Below, piece after piece: positions 53,001 to 55,472 of a stretch of DNA of 64,000 bases (the first letter of the stretch is position 1; each line of letters opens with the position of its first letter). The position numbers and the translations under genes were made by a program. The notes under the pieces are model-generated. The model saw only the letters and a list, made by a program, of their open reading frames with translations. It had not been told where the DNA came from and searched no databases. This DNA is from Anadara kagoshimensis (Eukaryota; Mollusca; Bivalvia; Arcoida; Arcidae): NCBI GenBank assembly GCA_021292105.1, contig CM037861.1, positions 48,498,634 through 48,562,633 on the forward strand, in the 5' to 3' direction.

Positions 53001-53431
53001 AACAGTGAAGAAAGGGAAACTTGTTTTGATTTTCTTTTTAATTCAAGGTCTGTATATCAGTTCTTTCAATAAATTTTAAAGTAGAAGACAAATTTCTGAA
53101 AGAAGGCAGCAAGGACAGAATATTATCCATTGCAAATCATACTCAGAAAATGTAAATTCAGTGAGAGTAGCCAACAAACTTATCTAAATCCGAACAAGTA
53201 GAGGACAACCTTTGTTGCCTTTCTGGTTATATTGAAACCATTGATATATATTTTGTTACATGTATCTGAAAGCCATTTCTTTACATACCTAAGGAAGGCA
53301 GCATAAGCCTTGCTGTGTGATTTATCCTCATCTTCCTTAGACAGGTTTGGTGCACTACCAGGCCGCTGTATAAGACTGTATCTACTATGTATTAATGGAC
53401 TACGTTCAAACGGAAGATCTGTCAAAACCAT
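985..53431 (-). CDS. Coiled-coil protein gene, 12 exons seen, 3' end beyond the window
   Basis: Joined exons on the minus strand, in order of translation: 53431-53289, 52699-52513, 42565-42457, 41446-41349, 40229-40150, 39675-39567, 39035-38938, 37794-37720, 37322-37222, 36156-36029, 14564-14409, 1212-985. They total 1512 nt, 504 codons, with every phase matching across every junction and no stop. The first 48 residues are a polar tail containing RPGSAPNL; residues 49-110 are basic and Ser/Arg-rich; from about residue 95 to 504 the chain is a nearly unbroken run of Glu, Lys, Arg, Gln and Leu, typical of a long coiled coil, with no signal peptide, membrane segment or enzyme motif. A consensus donor follows the last exon, so the protein continues to the left. 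I do not recognise the family. The composition and the divergent position next to CFAP299 are compatible with a ciliary or centrosomal structural protein, but that is inference only. Confidence 0.85.
1266..1444. mobile_element. MITE, TACAGTAAAACC family
   Basis: Left end TACAGTAAAACCT and right end AGAGGTTTTTTGTA form degenerate inverted termini; the body (GCCCCTCGACAACTTTGCCA) matches the copy at 8600-8790. TA at both ends fits a mariner-type MITE. Confidence 0.65.
1800..1847. mobile_element. Relic of a pearl-like element 3' end
   Basis: Hairpin TTGAGCTTTCACTCAA followed by GTGAGCTAAA resembles the 3' terminus of the pearl-like elements at 34.4 and 46.4 kb. The rest of the element is not recognisable. 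Confidence 0.35.
2388..3100. mobile_element. Possible decayed pearl-like element
   Basis: AAGAGGACCGTG followed by GCTCACCTGA resembles the 5' terminal layout of the intact elements elsewhere in the window. The remainder has degenerate internal similarity (repeated 'cctctagtgtgtcaata' near 2886 and 2911). Weak call. Confidence 0.3.
3101..4213. other. Anonymous intron 11 sequence
   Basis: AT-rich. Contains a short duplication of TTGGTGGCTCTGAT near 3419 and 3481. No supported gene. Confidence 0.4.
4214..4401. mobile_element. MITE, TACAGTAAAACC family
   Basis: Starts TACAGTAGAAAC and ends GGGTTTTACTGTA, a degenerate inverted pair of the same family as 8600-8790. Confidence 0.55.
4402..5600. 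other. Anonymous intron 11 sequence
   Basis: Contains a repeated ~70-bp motif 'gcaagaattgactcctgtgatg' near 4530 and 4590, three degenerate copies of 'ttctcaattaacttctagaaa' between 4870 and 5090, and a MITE-like stretch at 5435-5605 starting CTATACAGCCAAACCTGT. No gene supported. Confidence 0.4.
5622..7090. repeat. 26-bp satellite array, about 55 copies
   Basis: Head-to-tail copies of a 26-bp unit, core GGCAATGTAACATCAAGGTC. Variant units (CTTCATGGTG at 6111, 6163, 6267, 6345, 6423) recur at multiples of 26 bp, showing local higher-order structure. The ends, before 5700 and after 6540, are more diverged than the middle. It lies inside intron 11 of the coiled-coil gene. Confidence 0.95.
7091..8199. 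other. Anonymous intron 11 sequence
   Basis: Includes a short duplicate ('atataccctccttgaaa', near 7676 and 7760). No supported gene. Confidence 0.4.
8200..8392. mobile_element. MITE with inverted termini TACTGTAAATTGG
   Basis: Left end TACTGTAAATTGGAAAATTT and right end GAAAATTTCCCAATCTACAG pair as inverted repeats of about 23 bp. The body has several CpGs (TTTTCGC, GTCGCGAAAAT). Confidence 0.7.
8600..8790. mobile_element. MITE, TACAGTAAAACC family (best copy)
   Basis: TACAGTAAAACCTCGG at the left, CCAGGTTTTACTGTA at the right, 191 bp, TA at both ends. Related copies occur at 1266, 4214 and 42252. Confidence 0.75.
8791..9435. other. Anonymous intron 11 sequence with a small hairpin
   Basis: A hairpin TTGTATCAC/GTGATACAA sits at about 9235-9265 and shares the TATCACTA motif with the foldback that follows. 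No gene supported. Confidence 0.4.
9436..9603. repeat. Near-perfect foldback (inverted repeat), about 165 bp
   Basis: Two arms of roughly 70 bp (outer ATATACACAGTGTGTATGTA, inner GTATCACTA) face each other around a ~20-bp loop containing CAGCGCGCAACAGCG. Only a few mismatches separate the arms. It is probably a foldback MITE and could fold into a long hairpin RNA if transcribed. Confidence 0.85.
9631..9786. mobile_element. Decayed copy of the GGGGTTCGCCGC MITE
   Basis: Aligns with 10320-10518: ATGGGGTCACCAG at the left, CAAAACATTCTGCACAAATG and GATCATGTGGTACGCTGGTG at the right. It has an internal deletion. Confidence 0.65.
9787..10319. other. Anonymous intron 11 sequence
   Basis: AT-rich; nothing supported. 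Confidence 0.4.
10320..10518. mobile_element. GGGGTTCGCCGC MITE, youngest copy, CpG-rich
   Basis: Terminal inverted repeats ATGGGGTTCGCCGCTGTACC and its complement at the right end (GAGCGGCGAACCCCAT), 199 bp. Body has many CpGs (TTTTCCCGCGAAAACGACGT). Diverged relatives lie at 9631, 43379, 56893 and 62859. Confidence 0.8.
10519..11349. other. Anonymous intron 11 sequence
   Basis: Very AT-rich; nothing supported. Confidence 0.4.
11350..11801. mobile_element. MITE with AAAGTTTAACAC termini, interrupted by a second MITE
   Basis: Left TACTGTACAGGCCTGTCC then AAAGTTTAACAC; right GTGTTAAACTTTCGACAG then ACTGTACTGTA. The family also occurs uninterrupted at 30912-31126, which serves as an empty-site reference. 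Confidence 0.7.
11432..11666. mobile_element. Inner MITE with TACTGTATAATGC termini
   Basis: TACTGTATAATGCTTATATT at the left and AAAGCATTATACAGTA at the right form inverted repeats of about 28 bp. It sits inside the MITE at 11350-11801. Confidence 0.75.
11802..12865. other. Anonymous intron 11 sequence
   Basis: Contains a (CTG)5 microsatellite at about 12699-12714. No gene supported. Confidence 0.4.
12866..13198 (-). mobile_element. tRNA-headed SINE, type 1
   Basis: Read on the minus strand it begins with a tRNA-like head (GTAGCTCAGTTGGTAGAGTG, box A; a degenerate box B follows) and ends with a tail containing CTTGACCGGGATGTAAAACA. The tail also ends the other SINE types here. Several of its shadow ORFs are not genes. 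Confidence 0.8.
13199..13789. other. Intron 11 sequence with a degenerate ~120-bp repeat
   Basis: The phrase 'ctagacatg.cagtcaatctcagtattg' recurs near 13292, 13375 and 13498 beside 'aaagtgctaatgata', so a degenerate tandem duplication is present. No gene. Confidence 0.5.
13790..14080 (-). mobile_element. tRNA-headed SINE, type 3 (Leu/Ser-like head)
   Basis: On the minus strand: head GAAGCGCGTGGCCAAGTGG, box B GGTTCGATCC, then a conserved body (CTTGAGCAAGACACTTAATT; GGGATAAGCTCCGGCCTGAT) of a kind found widely in marine invertebrate genomes. Nearly complete and little diverged. Confidence 0.85.
14409..14564 (-). CDS. Coiled-coil gene exon 11
   Basis: Acceptor TTTTTCAG, 156 nt, donor GTATGT, phase 0 at both ends. 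Encodes residues 377-428 (starts AHNARRINLLHTTMKSKKEK, ends HEDSLKFFQ). It is isolated between introns of 21.5 and 13.2 kb; assignment to this gene rests on strand, phase and the same charged-helix composition. Confidence 0.75.
14650..14905 (+). mobile_element. Pearl-like element fragment with ACGG/ACAG-type tract
   Basis: Begins AACTGTCTCTTGAGAGCC, contains ACACGGACAGACAGATGG and ends GATTCCTATATACCCCCTC. A related copy lies at 15105-15390. Confidence 0.5.
15105..15390 (+). mobile_element. Pearl-like element fragment, second copy
   Basis: Shares ATGACACACCTTTGGAC, GGGACGGACAGACAGACAGA and GATTCCTATATACCCCCTC with 14650-14905. It ends in a palindrome CCCCCTCAAACTAGTTTGGG at 15358. Confidence 0.55.
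15391..15744. other. Anonymous intron 10 sequence
   Basis: AT-rich; nothing supported. Confidence 0.4.
15745..16260. repeat. ~124-bp tandem repeat, about 4 degenerate copies
   Basis: Each unit holds CAATTAGAA-AAAAT-ACTAATTTTAGAGT, an oligo(T) stretch, a CTATTTCGGAAAATT-like block and ACAAGTTA-CGGGTACACA. The last copy also contains a short duplication at 16107-16160. Confidence 0.75.
16261..19377. other. Anonymous intron 10 sequence
   Basis: About 3.1 kb of AT-rich sequence in which I see no gene, RNA or clear repeat. Confidence 0.4.
19378..19580 (-). mobile_element. SINE, type 2 (TGGCCAAGTGG-like head), decayed
   Basis: Minus strand: head GGCAGTGGCCAAGTGG, body with CTGAAGTTTGTTGG, tail CTTGACTGGGGCGTTTAACA. 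Confidence 0.6.
19935..20345 (+). repeat. Direct duplication, copy 1
   Basis: About 400 bp aligning with 21075-21480 (shared CAGTTTTATACAATAGAAAA, ATTCTTCTTATCATTAGGGA, GATCTGATGATAAAAATCAT). Confidence 0.8.
20485..20715 (+). mobile_element. SINE, type 2
   Basis: Head GTGGTTGAGTGGTCTAAAG, core CACTCCAGTTACCTCCACCA, tail CTTGACTGGGGTGTTAAATA. Box A is recognisable; box B is weak. Confidence 0.75.
20768..20995 (+). mobile_element. SINE, type 2, second copy
   Basis: Head AGTGACTGAGTGGTCTAAAG, core CAGGTTTCCTCCACCATTCC, tail CTTGACTGGGGTGTTAAACA. Flanks (CATTATT-AAACTATGA) match those of the copy at 20485, so it was probably duplicated with surrounding DNA rather than inserted separately. Confidence 0.75.
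21075..21480 (+). repeat. Direct duplication, copy 2
   Basis: Matches 19935-20345 at 1.14 kb distance with scattered substitutions and small indels. It supports a local segmental duplication that also carried the SINE. Confidence 0.8.
21960..22200 (-). mobile_element. tRNA-headed SINE, type 1, decayed
   Basis: Minus strand: head GTAGCTCAGCTGGTAGAGTG at the right end, body with AAGACTTGAAAAATAAGTAG; tail degenerate. Confidence 0.65.
22338..22416 (+). repeat. Tandem duplication, 35-36 bp, 2 copies
   Basis: GTGAATTAGTATAAGTAAAT followed by ATACATAGACTTT occurs twice in a row. Confidence 0.8.
22490..22765. repeat. Degenerate ~20-bp minisatellite (GGCTTGATGAGCCCATT)
   Basis: Roughly a dozen imperfect copies of GGCTTGATGAGCCCATT. 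Each copy contains GGCT...AGCC, so units are partly self-complementary. Confidence 0.75.
22766..23719. other. Anonymous intron 10 sequence
   Basis: Nothing supported. Confidence 0.4.
23720..23955 (+). mobile_element. tRNA-headed SINE, type 1
   Basis: Head TGGTAGCTCAGTAGGTAGAG, box B GTGGGTTTGATT, body with AAGCACTCAGCATTACAAAA, tail TTGACTAGGACGTTAAGCAC. Confidence 0.75.
24751..25454. mobile_element. TIR element with 33-bp inverted termini
   Basis: Left ACTATTGTTCATCTTTGATG then TTTAGAGACAGTC; right GACTGTCTCTAAG then a matching complement ending GAACAATAGT. 704 bp. An ORF at 25222-25407 inside it encodes 61 hydrophobic residues with about two membrane-like stretches, but no homology is recognised. 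Confidence 0.7.
25541..25672. repeat. 26-bp tandem repeat, 5 copies
   Basis: Unit CCACCAAGGCCCCTGGTTAC plus AAGGCA. The period is not a multiple of three and the reading frame changes between copies, so it is not a protein repeat. Confidence 0.85.
25673..26433. other. Anonymous intron 10 sequence
   Basis: Nothing supported. Confidence 0.4.
26434..27278 (+). mobile_element. Small pearl-like element carrying a MITE insertion
   Basis: 5' end ACAAGACCCCCATGGACC with TTGCTCACCTGA; 3' end GACTTTGGCTCAGGTGGG followed by TTAAAAA. The body holds the phrase TTATGAAAATCTGCCAGTAG typical of this element group. Interrupted by the MITE at 26770-27226. Confidence 0.65.
26770..27226. mobile_element. CAGGGTTCATAC MITE (uninterrupted copy)
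   Basis: Left CAGGGTTCATGCAGACATTT; right AAGGACTTTTCCAGGCCTGT then ACGTACCCTG. The termini CAGGG...CCCTG look hAT-like, but I could not find an 8-bp target duplication. A second copy at 46271-48967 has a large insertion. Confidence 0.7.
27415..27576. mobile_element. MITE-like element with ACCTGCCTTAAAGGCCACC termini
   Basis: ACCTGCCTTAAAGGCCACCT near the left end pairs with GGTGGCCTTTATAGACAGGT near the right end. Confidence 0.55.
27577..28599. other. Anonymous intron 10 sequence
   Basis: Nothing supported. Confidence 0.4.
28600..29046 (-). mobile_element. SINE type 2, split by an unrelated insert
   Basis: 28600-28735 matches the SINE body (CAAGAGGAAACCATGACCTT; AAGTGAACTGACAAACTTTC) and 28974-29046 looks like its head (GGTTCGATACCACAACCC; CTCGGCCATGTCC). 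The 240 bp between may be an insertion. Confidence 0.5.
29262..30422 (+). repeat. 77-79-bp minisatellite, about 15 copies
   Basis: Unit contains AAGGGAATATTCAAAGGGCT then GTCTTAAATATATAAAATAA and TTCAATATCCATTGCTTATA. Two variant classes alternate: TAAGACAATTC and TAGGATAATTC. In the first class TGTCTTA pairs with TAAGACA within each unit. Copies are very alike, implying recent homogenisation. Confidence 0.95.
30423..30911. other. Anonymous intron 10 sequence
   Basis: Nothing supported. Confidence 0.4.
30912..31126. mobile_element. MITE with AAAGTTTAACAC termini (uninterrupted)
   Basis: ACAGACCTGTCGAAAGTTTA at the left pairs with TAAACTTTCAACAGGTCTGT at the right. Same family as 11350-11801. 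Confidence 0.8.
31471..31719. mobile_element. MITE with TTAATCAGGGGTT termini and TA duplication
   Basis: Left TTAATCAGGGGTT, right AACCCCTGATTAA, a perfect 13-bp inverted pair, flanked by TA on both sides (31469-31470, 31720-31721). Alternatively an hAT-like element starting CAGGGG. A relative is at 36512-36748. Confidence 0.7.
31720..33667. other. Anonymous intron 10 sequence with small local repeats
   Basis: CTCAAATGTCC occurs four times between 32248 and 32365, and 'ttatccatttcat...cataaatatta' is duplicated around 33000-33050 with a further echo near 33275. No gene supported. Confidence 0.4.
33668..33990 (-). mobile_element. tRNA-headed SINE, type 1
   Basis: Minus strand: head GGTAGCTCAGTTGGTAGAGT, box B GGGTTCGAACCCCGG, tail CTTGACTGAGACGTTAAACA. 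One of the best preserved copies. Confidence 0.85.
34389..35838 (+). mobile_element. Pearl-like (Helentron-like) element with ~160-bp internal repeats
   Basis: 5' hairpin GGCTCCCAGGAGCC followed by TAGCTCACCTAGG; 3' GACGACGACGACAATGACGA tract, hairpin GGCCTTTTAGGCC, then AGGTGAGCTAAAAA. TAGCTCACCT near the 5' end is the complement of AGGTGAGCTA at the 3' end. About seven internal units (see next entry). No protein coding capacity, so non-autonomous. Confidence 0.8.
34727..35720 (+). repeat. ~160-bp tandem array inside the pearl-like element, about 6-7 units
   Basis: AAGTTTGGTTCCAATTGGCT recurs at about 34739, 34893, 35044, 35208, 35376, 35542 and (degenerate) 35708. Each unit also carries CCCATAGGGTCCAATGTTAA and GGCCATCTTGGATT. 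Confidence 0.85.
35834..35985 (+). repeat. ~80-bp tandem duplication flanking the pearl-like element
   Basis: GGTTGGTATCAAGTTG and GAGTTAATGG-GC occur twice; 'ttatttggcaaa' before the element belongs to the same repeat. Confidence 0.7.
36029..36156 (-). CDS. Coiled-coil gene exon 10
   Basis: Acceptor TTTATAG, 128 nt, donor GTAAGC, ending in phase 0. Encodes residues 334-376 (starts EQRHLTDTQFKLDDNSNIQR). The following intron is 21.5 kb long. Confidence 0.82.
36512..36748. mobile_element. MITE related to 31471-31719, older
   Basis: Shares GACCTTTTGCCTTTGTTTTT and CCCAATGTAAAATCAAAAGG with the other copy; right end TTTGAACCCCTG intact, left end decayed. Confidence 0.6.
36846..37109. mobile_element. 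hAT-like MITE with CAG(T/G)GGCGGAT termini
   Basis: Left CAGTGGCGGATTTAAGGA, right TCCTGGATCCGCCCCTG. Flanks share TAGGG. Contains (GA)n at 36908 and a CpG-rich block at 37027-37050. Confidence 0.7.
37222..37322 (-). CDS. Coiled-coil gene exon 9
   Basis: Acceptor TTTATAG, 101 nt, donor GTAAGT, ending in phase 1. Encodes residues 300-334 (includes AAELNKRKLSADLALTKSHL). Confidence 0.8.
37720..37794 (-). CDS. Coiled-coil gene exon 8
   Basis: Acceptor TTTTTAG, 75 nt, donor GTGAGT, ending in phase 2. Encodes residues 275-300 (DHKKDTGNKINDDLNAVRDV). It is too short for a long-ORF search and is found by phase and splice sites. Confidence 0.78.
37795..38552. other. Anonymous intron 7 sequence (between exons 7 and 8)
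   Basis: Nothing supported apart from the adjoining foldback. Confidence 0.4.
38553..38741. mobile_element. Foldback MITE with CTACTGGTCATATGAGATAG termini
   Basis: CTACTGGTCATATGAGATAG at the left pairs with CTATCTCATATGACCAGTAG at the right. Inside, a ~60-bp unit (GCCTCATTCTGTACCAAATA) is duplicated. Confidence 0.75.
38938..39035 (-). CDS. Coiled-coil gene exon 7
   Basis: Acceptor CACACAG, 98 nt, donor GTAAGG, ending in phase 2. Encodes residues 243-275 (starts EEQHKLQQELAELAITLNME), a classic heptad-like helix. Confidence 0.82.
39567..39675 (-). CDS. Coiled-coil gene exon 6, GC donor
   Basis: Acceptor CCTTCAG, 109 nt encoding residues 206-242 (GDLSRQYRAKKTEIELKRVE onward). The donor is GAG|GCAAGT, a GC-AG intron with an otherwise consensus 5' splice site. 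Phase 0 here joins exactly to exon 7. Using no GT donor nearby would preserve both the frame and the following acceptor. Confidence 0.8.
39676..40149. other. Anonymous intron 5 sequence (between exons 5 and 6)
   Basis: Nothing supported. Confidence 0.4.
40150..40229 (-). CDS. Coiled-coil gene exon 5
   Basis: Acceptor ATTTCAG, 80 nt, donor GTTAGT (a less common but acceptable variant), ending in phase 2. Encodes residues 180-206, a Lys/Glu/Arg-rich helix (KNQLKEQENKREERKRA). Confidence 0.8.
40589..40689. repeat. Imperfect hairpin, about 100 bp
   Basis: GAGATATCTAGAACGAGGAT and CTGTCCAGAAC on the left pair with GTTCTGGACA and ATCCTCATTTTAGATAC on the right. Probably a MITE relic. Confidence 0.6.
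40690..41348. other. Anonymous intron 4 sequence
   Basis: Nothing supported. Confidence 0.4.
41349..41446 (-). CDS. Coiled-coil gene exon 4
   Basis: Acceptor CTTGTAG, 98 nt, donor GTAAGT, ending in phase 0. Encodes residues 147-179 (includes KRLAEEKKLNQGLQKYTKLR). Helix-prone and charged. Confidence 0.82.
41895..42108 (+). mobile_element. SINE, type 2, decayed
   Basis: Head-like GCTTGGTGGTAGTAGTGTAA, core CACTCCAGCTTCTTATACCA, tail CTTGCCTGGACATTTAACAC. Confidence 0.55.
42252..42438. mobile_element. MITE, TACAGTAAAACC family, decayed
   Basis: TAGTAAAACCTTGATTC at the left and AACAAGGTTTTACTGCA at the right. Confidence 0.55.
42457..42565 (-). CDS. Coiled-coil gene exon 3
   Basis: Acceptor TTTTTTCAG, 109 nt, donor GTATGT, ending in phase 1. 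It encodes DHMWQHKQEERELKRVEGDI and then a helix to residue 147. High charge and regularly spaced Leu/Ile/Val mark the start of the continuous coiled coil. Confidence 0.82.
42566..43378. other. Anonymous intron 2 sequence
   Basis: Poly-C/pyrimidine tract at 42866-42896. No gene supported. Confidence 0.4.
43379..43575. mobile_element. GGGGTTCGCCGC MITE, CpG-depleted copy
   Basis: Aligns over its full length with 10320-10518, but most CpGs of that copy are TG or CA here (for example AAACATTCCACACAAACATT). Confidence 0.75.
43985..44300 (-). mobile_element. tRNA-headed SINE, type 1, strongly decayed
   Basis: Tail complement ACCCCAGTCAAGAATGTTAC at the left; body GTCTTGGTCAGACCTGGCCA at the right. 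Head not readable. Confidence 0.45.
44301..45019. other. Anonymous intron 2 sequence with a ~70-bp duplication
   Basis: AGTATTTGAATTTAAG followed by AAATAACA and TACATGTATA occurs twice between 44559 and 44665. No gene. Confidence 0.45.
45020..45244. mobile_element. MITE with GGATCGCCGGCCACGCCCACA termini
   Basis: TTAACAATTAATGGATCGCC at the left pairs with GGCGATCCGTCAATTGTTA at the right, inverted repeat of about 36 bp, 225 bp in all. Confidence 0.75.
45245..46215. other. Anonymous intron 2 sequence
   Basis: Very AT-rich; nothing supported. Confidence 0.4.
46408..48698 (+). mobile_element. Pearl-like (Helentron-like) element with ~146-bp internal repeats
   Basis: 5' ACAAGAGGCCCATGGGCC hairpin, then CGCTCAACTGAGG; internal array at 46640-48110; then GACGGACGACG tract at 48621-48650; 3' hairpin GAGCCTATGGCTC and AGGTGAGCTAAAAA. 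Layout is the same as in 34389-35838 although the body sequence differs. Contains no transposase or helicase ORF. Confidence 0.82.
46640..48110 (+). repeat. ~146-bp tandem array, about 10 units
   Basis: ATATACATGCCTATACAAAA recurs at about 46681, 46827, 46971, 47117 and onward every 144-147 bp. Each unit also carries TGACCTTGACCTTTGAACCT and TTCATATATCAAAATGATC. The last two units (after 47830) are the most diverged. Confidence 0.92.
49185..51488. mobile_element. TIR element flanked by TTAA
   Basis: AGGTCACCGGTCACCAAA at the left is the exact complement of the right end (TTTGGTGACCGGTGACCT); TTAA flanks both sides (49181-49184, 51489-51492). A TTAA duplication is the hallmark of piggyBac-type insertion, but the TIR does not start with the usual CCC, so the class is uncertain. 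No transposase ORF. Confidence 0.75.
49560..50076. repeat. Microsatellite cluster: (GAAA)n, (ATTT)n, (AG)n
   Basis: GAAA repeats at 49570-49587, several TTTA runs between 49640 and 49830, a long ATTT run at 49982-50030 and AG repeats at 50050-50074. The block 49635-49720 is duplicated at 49765-49850. Confidence 0.9.
51544..52512. other. Anonymous intron 2 sequence next to exon 2
   Basis: Nothing supported. Confidence 0.4.
52513..52699 (-). CDS. Coiled-coil gene exon 2
   Basis: Acceptor TTTATAG then 187 nt encoding residues 48-110 (starts EQDRKVGPEGF, ends KKVKVIE). The donor is GTAACT, phase 0. The segment is basic and rich in Ser, Arg, Tyr and Asp, so it looks like a flexible tail leading into the coiled coil. 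Intron 2, which follows, is 9.9 kb and holds the transposon nest at 46.2-51.5 kb. Confidence 0.82.
52700..53288. other. Intron 1 of the coiled-coil gene
   Basis: GT-AG intron of 589 nt; nothing else supported. Confidence 0.6.
53289..53431 (-). CDS. Coiled-coil gene exon 1 (start codon)
   Basis: The ATG at 53431-53429 has a good animal start context (A at -3, G at +4) and is the first ATG in this frame after an in-frame stop near 53494. The exon encodes MVLTDLPFERSPLIHSR and continues to residue 47. It ends CTTAG followed by GTATGT, a consensus donor, in phase 2. Upstream non-coding exons cannot be excluded. Confidence 0.8.
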
Positions 53432-53569
53432 TTTGTAACTTCCCTGTTCAAACTCTTCAAAAAAATGAATAATGACCCAATTAAGCACATTTTAATGATC
53501 AAGTATGAACCATCATCATCTGAAATCCCCATTATCTTGAGCTAATCAACCATCTGTCAAGTCCGGCCG

Positions 53570-53780
53570 GCACATTCTTCCCTCCTTTTTTTTTTAATTT
53601 AACCACCTTGAATTCAAACCACCAAGTTCAACCCTGGGACCAAACTGTTGTTAGCCCACTTCCCGGGAAAGGAAAAGCCCCCAAATGTAACAGGAAAGGG
53701 AAAAATGCAGTGCTAAGTAAGGACTCAAACCTCAGACCTTTTCAATACTGACTGAGCTAATCGGCCACATGTGGAGTCCT
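53570..53780 (-). mobile_element. Possible SINE relic with Leu/Ser-like head
   Basis: Ends in GAGCTAATCGGCCACATGTGG (minus-strand head containing GGCCGATTAGCTCAG) with an upstream body near 53640-53720. Family not assigned. Confidence 0.4.
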
Positions 53781-53821
53781 GCCCACCACATTCCTCTCTC
53801 TTTTTTTTTTTTTTTTTGATT

Positions 53822-55472
53822 CCAGCCCGTCACACACTTATATTGAGGCAGTCACTTCTGGGTGGAGGAAAATGGAGTGCCTGGAGAAAAACACTGACCT
53901 TCAGGAAGTGAACTGACAAACTTTTTTGTACCATAGGGTATAGTCCGACTAATCAGCCCACTAAAACCCCATTTTAATTTTTTGACTTTTTGGAGGTTTG
54001 TGGTCTGACAGCTTCCATTATTGAATTCTTGAAATTTCTGGCAAAAACGGCAGAAACGAAAACACGAGTCGATAATTTCCAGTATTTCCTTACCTCGCTC
54101 TTGTTGACTACATGGAACATGTCCTAAAACATTATTCTACCGATCCATGCTTAATTTTTAATCAAAATCCATCGATATCGGTAGAAATACAAGGTTTTCT
54201 GATGTCTCGTCAGCTCTCTGCCACTTTCGCATCGTGAAGACATTACTAATCTGCATTGACCAATCAGATCGTGCGTTGCATTTGGATGGTGAAACTCACA
54301 GTTCTATCTTTGGAAAGCACATGGCGATGTTTATTTACATTAACGATTCGCATTATTAATAATATTTTCACACGTATAACATATTATTTTAGTTATTTTA
54401 TTTTCATCAATATCATGTGAAGACATGTGTACTATAAATCCAGTGAAGATTTCTCATCTTTTTTTCTCTCGTTTATATCTAAATTATTTTTTCTTTCAAA
54501 TTTGTTAATATTCTATCATATCTGGGACTTGCATGTTCTCCTGAAATGCTGTCAAGTTTTTTCCAATATTTTGTAGATCGTAGAATTATAAGTTTTTAAA
54601 CCAGTTGTAATATATAAAATTCAATACAAGAGTACTTGCCCGCAAGGTCATTAAAATTAATTCTCTTATATTCATCCCGACCACACTGTAATTTTTGTCA
54701 TAGGGTTCAATTTTTAACTGTATTTTGCGTGAACATACATATATACAAGGAGGTGCTAAATTCTTTCTCTCCAAAATTACTGGAATAATATTTCCAGGAT
54801 ACTAGTTCAGAAAAAAATGAGAGGGGTCAAGAATATAAAAATATACAGAGAAGATCGCGACTACTCCATATAAATCAGACAATTATATCTCTAAATATTT
54901 TGAATGCATTTCAATGTTACCTTTTGTAAGTACATGTATTAAACGCCATGTAAAACATCCTTAATAACGCGAATTACCAATGTAAATAAACATCGCCATG
55001 TGCTTTCTAAAGATAGAACTGCGAGTTTCACCATCCAAATGCAACGCGCGATCTGATTGGTCAATGCAGATTAGTAATGTCTTCATGATGCGAAAGTGAC
55101 ATAGAGCTGAAGAGACATCAGAAAACCTTGTATTTCTACCGATATCGATGGATTTTAATTAAAAGTTAAGCATGGATCGGTAGAAAAATGTTTTAGGAAG
55201 TGTTCCATGTTGTCAACAAGAGCGAGGTAAGGAAATACTGGAAATTATCGACACATGTTTTCGTTTCTGCCAATTTCGCCAGAAATTTCAAGAATTCAAT
55301 AATGGAAGCTGTCAGACCACAAACCTCCAAAAAGTCAAAAAATTAAACCGTGGGTTTAGTGGGCTGATTAGTCGGACTACATAGGGTATGGACCCAAGTG
55401 CCATTTGAATCCAAATGGTGAGAGACACTGTGGTTCATAAGACAAAAGTCAAGAGTTCTAGAACACTTGGCC
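53822..55472 (-). mobile_element. SINE type 2 split by the foldback element
   Basis: 53822-53940 holds the SINE body complement (GGTGGAGGAAAATGGAGTGC; AAGTGAACTGACAAACTTTT) and 55389-55472 the head complement (ACACTTGGCCAC). The foldback element lies exactly between them. Confidence 0.65.
53941..55379. mobile_element. MULE-like foldback element with ~420-bp TIRs and 9-bp TSD
   Basis: Left arm 53941 to about 54363 and right arm about 54958 to 55379 are inverted copies with few differences, starting TAGTCCGACTAATCAGCCCA. The 9-bp sequence CATAGGGTA flanks both sides perfectly (53932-53940, 55380-55388). Very long TIRs plus a 9-bp duplication are typical of Mutator-like elements. The ~595-bp centre has no meaningful ORF, so it is non-autonomous. 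Confidence 0.88.
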
